Shown: in pieces, positions 6,387 through 10,962 of the stretch | Numbering within the stretch: the stretch's first letter is position 1 | How the letters are laid out: each line of letters starts with the position of its first letter | Source: JBMNNU01 sp050942695 | GTDB taxonomy: Bacteria; Chloroflexota; UBA6077 | Direction: 5' to 3' | Length of the DNA: 10,962 bases | Assembly (NCBI GenBank): GCA_050942695.1 | Contig: JBMNNU010000100.1 | Location: forward strand, 1 to 10,962 | Translations under genes and position numbers: made by a program | The notes under the pieces: model-generated | What the model was told of the DNA's origin: nothing | Seen by the model: only the letters and a program-made list of their open reading frames with translations | Database searches by the model: none

Positions 6387-6586
6387 TGCTTTCTCCTCCT
6401 ATAGCTAAAATAGACATCAAATATAAATTGCGGGCTTGGACCTTTTACCTGTTGCCGCAAGTCCTGTTCGATGCCTGCAGGCAGACCGGTAGTAAAAGCT
6501 AACCATCTCCAAACACCAGCGATAGATATAGTCGCCTGAGCCCGTAAGAATGGCAGTGGAACTGTATTAGATTCCTGTTAGAAACC
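6387..6586 (-). promoter_or_regulatory. groEL upstream region, no confident promoter
   Basis: Apart from the groEL ribosome-binding site and a second copy of the dispersed repeat, nothing is clear. AT-rich stretches around 6400-6430 could hold a -10 box, but I see no matching -35. There is no CIRCE element, so heat control by HrcA is not supported here; a more divergent or sigma-factor-based signal cannot be excluded. Confidence 0.35.
6442..6498. repeat. Copy 2 of the dispersed repeat within a 57-base inverted-repeat element
   Basis: CCTGCAGGCAGAC at 6474-6486 is identical to 1007-1019. Here it lies inside perfect 7-bp outer arms, CTTTTAC (6442-6448) and GTAAAAG (6492-6498), with further imperfect pairing inside. 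Flanking bases differ from the first copy apart from a related GGT-TA stretch just after the repeat. It lies in the groEL upstream region. Confidence 0.4.
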
Positions 6587-6626
6587 AAAAGAGGGGGTAG
6601 GTTTGAAACCTACCCCCTCTTTTTTT
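6587..6626 (-). terminator. Rho-independent terminator after lon
   Basis: A perfect 17-bp stem (6587-6603 with 6607-6623) with core GAGGGGGTAGG. Reading leftward, as lon does, it is followed by four U; reading rightward it has seven. It lies 11 bases after the lon stop and separates lon from groEL. The T-runs favour the plus direction, although no plus-strand gene ends here. Confidence 0.88.
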
Positions 6627-6637
6627 CAAGACATGGT

Positions 6638-9058
6638 CTATTCAGTTGGCACCAGAGCCCTGGCTAACACCTCGTCAACATTTTCCACCGGGACGAACTC
6701 CATCTTTTCCCTCAACTCTGGCGGGAGATCTTCGAGATCGCCCTCGTTTCGTTTCGGGAGGATTATCGTGTTGATGCCAGCCCGGTGGGCACCCAAGATC
6801 TTCTCCTTCAGCCCGCCTATCGGCAGCACCTTGCCCCTGAGAGTGATCTCCCCCGTCATTGCCACGTCGTGGCGCACCGGTCTTCCCGTCACGATAGAGG
6901 CGATGGCCGTGGTCATAGTCACCCCGGCTGAAGGTCCATCCTTGGGAACGGCGCCCGCCGGCACGTGAACGTGGATGTCGTGTTTGTCGAAGAAGTCATC
7001 CGGTATGCCCAGCTCCTTCGATCGAGTCCTGATGTAGGATAGAGCTGCCTCGGCCGACTCCTTCATGACGTCGCCGATTTGGCCCGTCAGCTTCAGCCCT
7101 TTGGCGCCTGCCATCGCCGCGGCCTCGACAAATATGATGTCGCCACCGACCGGCGTCCACACCAACCCGGTAGCTACGCCGGGTCTATCGATCCGCTCCG
7201 CTACCTCTGCGAAGTGTTTAGGCCTGCCCAGATAGCTATTGACCTTCTCCGGGGTTATCCTGATCGGTGCTTCGGCCCCTTCGGCGATCTCTCGAGCCGC
7301 CTTGCGGCAAACGCTGGCGATCTCCCGTTCCATGTTCCGAACGCCAGCCTCTCGAGTGTAATCGCTAATGATCGCCCGGACAGCATCCTCCTGGATGATT
7401 ATCTCCTCTGCCTTGAGCCCGTGGGCTTTCAGTTGCTTCGGGATCACGTACCGGAATGCGATCTGCACCTTCTCCTCCTCGGTGTAGCCGGGAAGCTGCA
7501 GGACCTCCATCCGGTCGCGCAGGGGCGGCGGGATGGTGTCCAAAGTATTAGCCGTGGTGATAAACATCACCTTAGATAGGTCGAACGGCACGTCCAGGTA
7601 GTGATCGCGGAAGTCTTTGTTCTGTTCCGGGTCCAGCACCTCAAGCAACGCTGAGGACGGGTCGCCCCTCCAATCGGCTCCGATCTTATCCACTTCGTCC
7701 ATCATAAAGACCGGATCGTTCGATTCGGCTCGCCTTATAGCCTGAATGATCCGGCCGGGCAGAGCGCCAATGTAGGTTCTGCGGTGCCCTCGGATCTCCG
7801 CCTCGTCTCGGACGCCGCCCAGCGACTGGCGAATGAACTTTCGGCCCATAGCTCGAGCAATAGACTGCCCCAGCGAGGTTTTACCTACACCCGGAGGACC
7901 GACGAAGCAGAGAATCGGCTCCTTCATTACGGAACCGTCGCCCTCTTCGGCCTGGCGCTCTAGTTTCAGCTTCCTTACCGCGAGGTATTCCAGGATCCGG
8001 TCTTTTACCTTCTCGAGATCGTAGTGATCCTCGTCCAGTATTTGGCGAGCCTTCGGCACGTCGATGGCCTCCCCGGTGCTGACATTCCAGGGAACAGCCG
8101 TCAACCAGTCCAGGTAGTTTCTGATAACCCCATGTTCCGGCGATGCCGATGGGATTTTCTCCAACCTGGATAGCTCCCGCTCTGCCTCCTTACGCGCTTC
8201 CGGAGGCATACCCGATTTCTCTACCTTCTCCCGCAGGTCGCGGATCTCGGCCTCTTCAGGGCTTTCCTCCCCCAACTGCTTCTGAATCGCCCTCAACTGC
8301 TCCCGCAGGAAGTAGTCCTTCTGCGCCTTGGTCATCTGCTCCTGGGCCTCGCTCTGGATCTTGCGGCCAAGCTCCAGTACCTCTAACTCCTTATTCAGGT
8401 AGGCTATGATGGTCCGCAGCTTTTCTGAAACCGAATCGAGCTCCAGGAACTGCTGTCTGGGCTGTAGATCCAGCCGCAGGTTCTGGGCAACGAAGTAGGC
8501 CAACTGGCGCGGCCCATCAAGGTTCATAGCGGCGGCCACCAACTCCTCTGGCAGGTAAGGAGATAGACTTACCAGCCTCTGGAAGAGGCTCACGACGTTC
8601 CTCGCCATTGCCTCTACCTCGACGCCCTCCTCTTCCTCCTCCGGGATCGGCAGCACCGTCGCTTTGAGATAAGGCTGCTCTTCCGTGTACTCGAGGATGC
8701 GAATCCGCTGCAGCCCCTGCATGACCAGCCGAATGGTACCATCAGGCATCTTCAGCAGTTGATGGATCTTGCTCAGGGTCCCGATCTCATACACCTCGGA
8801 AGGCCCCGCCACCTGAGTTTCAGCGTTATGTTGAGCAACGAGCCCTATCAGACGATCGCCGGAGGCCACGTCGTCTATAAGTTTTAGCGACCTTTCCTGC
8901 CCGACTGCCAGCGGCGTTATCGTCAGGGGATATACAACTGTATCTTTCAAGGGTAGAATGGGAACGATGAAGCGCTGATCGGCATTCTCCGCCGCTTCAT
9001 CCGTTATCTCCTCAATGCCCTCATTCATTTCTTTGGGATCAACATCGGGAACTGTCAT
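6638..9058 (-). CDS. lon: ATP-dependent protease Lon (La)
   Basis: Cytosolic hexameric AAA+ serine protease that degrades misfolded and selected regulatory proteins. The 806-aa product is full length. The N-terminal LON substrate-binding domain spans about 30-225 (ILPLKDTVVYPLTITPL), followed by a coiled-coil stretch (about 225-310). The AAA+ module has Walker A GPPGVGKTS at 387-395 and Walker B FMMDEVDK at 451-458. The protease domain has the catalytic dyad S710 in PKDGPSAGV and K753 in GGLKEKILGAHRAG, 43 residues apart as in E. coli Lon. The N-terminal 27 residues are acidic and not conserved. The start is supported by TAGGAG 6 bases before the ATG. It follows hsp20 by 32 bases with no terminator between them, so the two are probably co-transcribed. 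Confidence 0.97.
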   Translation of the reverse strand: MTVPDVDPKEMNEGIEEITDEAAENADQRFIVPILPLKDTVVYPLTITPLAVGQERSLKLIDDVASGDRLIGLVAQHNAETQVAGPSEVYEIGTLSKIHQLLKMPDGTIRLVMQGLQRIRILEYTEEQPYLKATVLPIPEEEEEGVEVEAMARNVVSLFQRLVSLSPYLPEELVAAAMNLDGPRQLAYFVAQNLRLDLQPRQQFLELDSVSEKLRTIIAYLNKELEVLELGRKIQSEAQEQMTKAQKDYFLREQLRAIQKQLGEESPEEAEIRDLREKVEKSGMPPEARKEAERELSRLEKIPSASPEHGVIRNYLDWLTAVPWNVSTGEAIDVPKARQILDEDHYDLEKVKDRILEYLAVRKLKLERQAEEGDGSVMKEPILCFVGPPGVGKTSLGQSIARAMGRKFIRQSLGGVRDEAEIRGHRRTYIGALPGRIIQAIRRAESNDPVFMMDEVDKIGADWRGDPSSALLEVLDPEQNKDFRDHYLDVPFDLSKVMFITTANTLDTIPPPLRDRMEVLQLPGYTEEEKVQIAFRYVIPKQLKAHGLKAEEIIIQEDAVRAIISDYTREAGVRNMEREIASVCRKAAREIAEGAEAPIRITPEKVNSYLGRPKHFAEVAERIDRPGVATGLVWTPVGGDIIFVEAAAMAGAKGLKLTGQIGDVMKESAEAALSYIRTRSKELGIPDDFFDKHDIHVHVPAGAVPKDGPSAGVTMTTAIASIVTGRPVRHDVAMTGEITLRGKVLPIGGLKEKILGAHRAGINTIILPKRNEGDLEDLPPELREKMEFVPVENVDEVLARALVPTE

Positions 9059-9090
9059 TGCGCTCTCCTATTAAACTGATGCTGGGTTCC

Positions 9091-9507
9091 CTATGGCTGG
9101 CAGCCTTTTGCCAGCCAGATGGTGAGGAAGCCGTTCTGGTATTTGGCTTCAACACATTCAGGGTTAACCGAGATGGGCAAGAAAATTTCGCTGCGGAAGC
9201 GCCCAAAATGGATTCCCACTTCATGGTAGCGGACTTTCTCGGGGCGAGCCGCATCCTGGCGTTTACCGGAAACGACCAGGATATCGTTGAAGAGAGTGAC
9301 CTCCACATCCTCTTCCTTGACACCCGCCAACTCCATCATGACCACTATGGCCTCTTCGGTCTCGTACACATCTGTAGGAGGGCGCCAGATCTCTTCTCTG
9401 CCATAGGGAGCAGGATGGAACCAGTTCCATCCTGCTCGCTGGTATTGTTCGCCGTGAGCAGATCTCCCTCCGTACTGCACTGAAATATACCGGTATCGCA
9501 ACCGCAT
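9091..9507 (-). CDS. Hsp20 / alpha-crystallin family small heat-shock protein
   Basis: ATP-independent holdase that keeps unfolding proteins soluble for GroEL or proteases. The alpha-crystallin domain begins at about W41 (WRPPTDVYETEEAIVVMMELAGVKEEDVEV) and ends with NGFLTIWLAK at 125-134. The N-terminal arm is aromatic-rich (GWNWFHP). The protein stops four residues after the domain, so the C-terminal I-x-I motif that usually links dimers into oligomers is missing. The start is the ATG at 9507 (138 aa), with GGAGG 6 bases upstream; the frame extends to 9528, but that stretch contains the ribosome-binding site. Codons 24-34 contain a perfect 14-bp inverted repeat. It is the first gene of an hsp20-lon unit, so holdase and protease are probably made together. 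Confidence 0.9.
   Translation of the reverse strand: MRLRYRYISVQYGGRSAHGEQYQRAGWNWFHPAPYGREEIWRPPTDVYETEEAIVVMMELAGVKEEDVEVTLFNDILVVSGKRQDAARPEKVRYHEVGIHFGRFRSEIFLPISVNPECVEAKYQNGFLTIWLAKGCQP
9408..9437 (-). repeat. Perfect 14-bp inverted repeat inside the hsp20 coding sequence
   Basis: The arms 9408-9421 and 9424-9437 (GAGCAGGATGGAAC and its complement) are separated by two bases. In the mRNA this is a strong hairpin at nucleotides 71-100 of the coding sequence, spanning codons for RAGWNWFHPAP. It has no T-run, so it is not a terminator. A palindrome this long is not expected by chance in a window of this size. Confidence 0.75.
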
Positions 9508-9528
9508 AATCTTCCTCCCGTTCACCAA

Positions 9529-9763
9529 CCGGGCATGATCTTAAGCCACAGGCCAACACCAATCGCTGTGCGGTAATAACCTCCGTCTATGGTTACAAGG
9601 CTTGCTTTCGCAGGCCGGACGGGGTCTCTAACCTGCGCGAGCAGGTTTCGTTGCAGGCGAATTCGTTCGCGCGGCACATTTTTATTGTATCAGACGACTG
9701 ACTCTACCGGCCGACATAGGCCACTGCAACAACATTATTGCACGAGTCTTGCCACAAGCCTAG
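9529..9763 (-). promoter_or_regulatory. hsp20-lon upstream region with two short inverted repeats
   Basis: No gene is seen here. It holds AACCTGC-N4-GCAGGTT (9630-9647, perfect 7-bp arms) and, 10 bases further right, GCGAA-N4-TTCGC (9657-9670). On the minus strand a TACAAT lies near 9685 as a possible -10 box without a good -35. No CIRCE or HAIR (CTTGAGT-N7-ACTCAAG) motif is present. The repeats are between that -10 and the gene, so they could be operators or leader hairpins. No clear terminator for the upstream GIY-YIG gene is visible. Confidence 0.4.
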
Positions 9764-10962
9764 CTATCTTCCAACAGCTACCCTGGCGGCTCGCGTAACC
9801 ATCTCCGCGACATCGATAAACCGATCTATCGCCCAGTTGGGCTCCAGAGGAATCGAGGTCGCATCCGCACCTTGCCCTTCCAACCATTTAGAGATTATAT
9901 TCACTTGATCCAGCCCCTCAGCGTCGATCCTGCCGGCCTTCACACGCTCTACGTTAGGCCAGCCGATAGCGATCTTTCTCAATAGGCCGACGACAGCCGC
10001 GTAATCGGGCCCATCCTCGCCGACGAACAGCCGAGCGCGGTCCAGCAACCTGCCGTGTCCAAAGACAAATATCTCAGCCCAATCGGCATGAATCGAAGGG
10101 CAAACCGCCATAGTGTTCAAGCCCTCGATCGCTGGCACCAGTAACCGCTTGCGTTCAACAGCTATTCTCAAGGCATCGATCCCATCGCGATACAGGGCTG
10201 CGGTCTCAAAATCGAGCCTTTCCGAGGCCGCATCCCTCCGTTGGATCAATCCAGTTAGGAGTTCTTCCGGTTCCGTCTCCAGAAGCCGACATACATCCTC
10301 GATCGCCTTACGATGCCTTGCAAGGCCGTCCGGACCCTGGCAGGGCGCCAAACATCGCCCCATCTGGTAGTACAGGCAAGATGTGCCGGTAGAGCGTTCA
10401 GGGCACTGGCCGTCCCAGAGTCGAAAGCAACGGGATAGGATGGTCAACGCCTGTTCCGTAGCCCGTACACTTTTGAATGGGCCAAAATAGCTAGCCCCGT
10501 CATCGTGCAGCTCTCTTGTAACAATCAAACGGGGGTAACGTTCACTATCATCTATCTTGACGAAAGGAAAATTCCTGTAGCTTCTGAGTAGGACATTGAA
10601 GGGCGGCTGATGCAGCTTTATGAGGCGAGACTCCTCGAGAAGCGCTTCCAACTCAGAGCCAAGTTGGATATGCTCGATGCTCTCAGTTTGCCGGAGCAAC
10701 CGTCGCGTCTTGGATGGGATCCGGCCATTGAAATATGAAGCCAGCCTCTTCCTCAACGATACGGCTTTGCCGATATACAGCACACGTCCCGAGGCAGAGT
10801 GCATCATGTATACTCCAGGGGCATCAGGAAAGGAGCGACATCTCTCAGCCAGGACGTCCAACCTCTCTCGCTCAGCCTTCGTAGCCAAAGCCCGGACCCT
10901 CTTTTCCGGGCGTTTGGGTGCCATAAACGCTGCTAGCTGGACATCGGTCTCTATTCCCTGAG
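9764..10962 (-). CDS. UvrC-like GIY-YIG nuclease without the C-terminal UvrC half, N-terminus possibly beyond the window
   Basis: Related to the N-terminal half of the excision-repair nuclease UvrC, which makes the 3' cut. Numbered from the ATG at 10924 (386 aa), the GIY-YIG domain spans about 33-110 (PGVYMM, VLYIGKAVSLRKRLASYF, SELEALLEE, FNVLLR). Four cysteines, C174, C183, C191 and C195, follow the pattern of the iron-sulfur site of UvrC (SCLYYQMGRCLAPC). A UVR motif lies at about 228-252. The RNase H-like 5' nuclease domain and helix-hairpin-helix of UvrC are absent, so this is not uvrC itself. It resembles Cho-type proteins and the C-terminal part of DnaQ-like exonuclease/GIY-YIG fusions. 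The ATG at 10924 has no ribosome-binding site and the frame stays open for 12 more codons to the window edge, so I mark the gene as possibly partial. Confidence 0.8.
   Translation of the reverse strand, partial: QGIETDVQLAAFMAPKRPEKRVRALATKAERERLDVLAERCRSFPDAPGVYMMHSASGRVLYIGKAVSLRKRLASYFNGRIPSKTRRLLRQTESIEHIQLGSELEALLEESRLIKLHQPPFNVLLRSYRNFPFVKIDDSERYPRLIVTRELHDDGASYFGPFKSVRATEQALTILSRCFRLWDGQCPERSTGTSCLYYQMGRCLAPCQGPDGLARHRKAIEDVCRLLETEPEELLTGLIQRRDAASERLDFETAALYRDGIDALRIAVERKRLLVPAIEGLNTMAVCPSIHADWAEIFVFGHGRLLDRARLFVGEDGPDYAAVVGLLRKIAIGWPNVERVKAGRIDAEGLDQVNIISKWLEGQGADATSIPLEPNWAIDRFIDVAEMVTRAARVAVGR

Noticed and set aside
5338..6408. Several plus-strand open frames opposite groEL
   Set aside because: They mirror the codon pattern of groEL, have Ser/Arg-rich low-complexity products and lack ribosome-binding sites; groEL is beyond doubt on the other strand.
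6387..6586. A CIRCE (HrcA) operator before groEL
   Set aside because: I looked for TTAGCACTC and its inverted partner on both strands and found neither.
7079..7579. A 166-codon plus-strand frame opposite lon
   Set aside because: It lies wholly within the AAA+/protease part of lon, shows no recognisable domain and has no supporting start signal.
9095..9116. An 8-bp stem-loop at the end of hsp20 as a terminator or attenuator before lon
   Set aside because: It lies within the last hsp20 codons and has no T-run after it; a weak attenuating effect is possible but nothing supports it.
9058..9483. A 141-codon plus-strand frame opposite hsp20
   Set aside because: The minus strand carries a clear alpha-crystallin domain; the plus-strand frame has no ribosome-binding site or family resemblance.
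1..10962. CRISPR arrays, tRNA or rRNA genes, insertion sequences
   Set aside because: No regularly spaced repeats, no cloverleaf or rRNA-like stretches, and no transposase domain or terminal repeats were seen.

Overview
The window looks like a stretch of bacterial chromosome of moderate GC, most likely from a member of the Chloroflexota or a relative. That placement is inferred from the style of the GroEL and Lon proteins and from general gene content; it is not proven by a marker. Shine-Dalgarno sites are strong and sigma70-type promoters are recognisable. I see no rRNA, tRNA, CRISPR array, insertion sequence or phage gene.

Left part (1-4110): a GntR/FCD transcription regulator (+) follows a short leader with nested inverted repeats. 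It converges on a gene of the L-cysteine desulfidase / UPF0597 iron-sulfur family (-), which has a clear promoter and a leader hairpin. Divergent from that lies a two-gene unit (+): a HAD-family hydrolase whose stop overlaps by 4 bases the start of a PHP-type phosphoesterase of the histidinol-phosphatase kind. The coupling suggests the two act on related phosphorylated small molecules, but no substrate can be read from the sequence.

Middle (4111-4703): a small membrane-anchored LysM protein with its own promoter and a 13-bp rho-independent terminator that it shares, tail to tail, with groEL.

Right part (4719-10962), all on the minus strand: groEL without an adjacent groES, then a terminator, then a two-gene hsp20-lon unit (32-nt gap), then a UvrC-like GIY-YIG protein that lacks the C-terminal nuclease half of UvrC. 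The GIY-YIG reading frame stays open to the window edge, so it may continue into another domain. Hsp20 (holdase), Lon (AAA+ protease) and GroEL (foldase) make this a protein quality-control neighbourhood.

I found no convincing new multi-gene system. The best leads are a perfect 14-bp inverted repeat inside the hsp20 coding sequence, the half-UvrC protein with an intact four-cysteine cluster and an open N-terminus, an FCD regulator whose last metal-binding His is Gln, and a dispersed 13-bp repeat in two intergenic regions.
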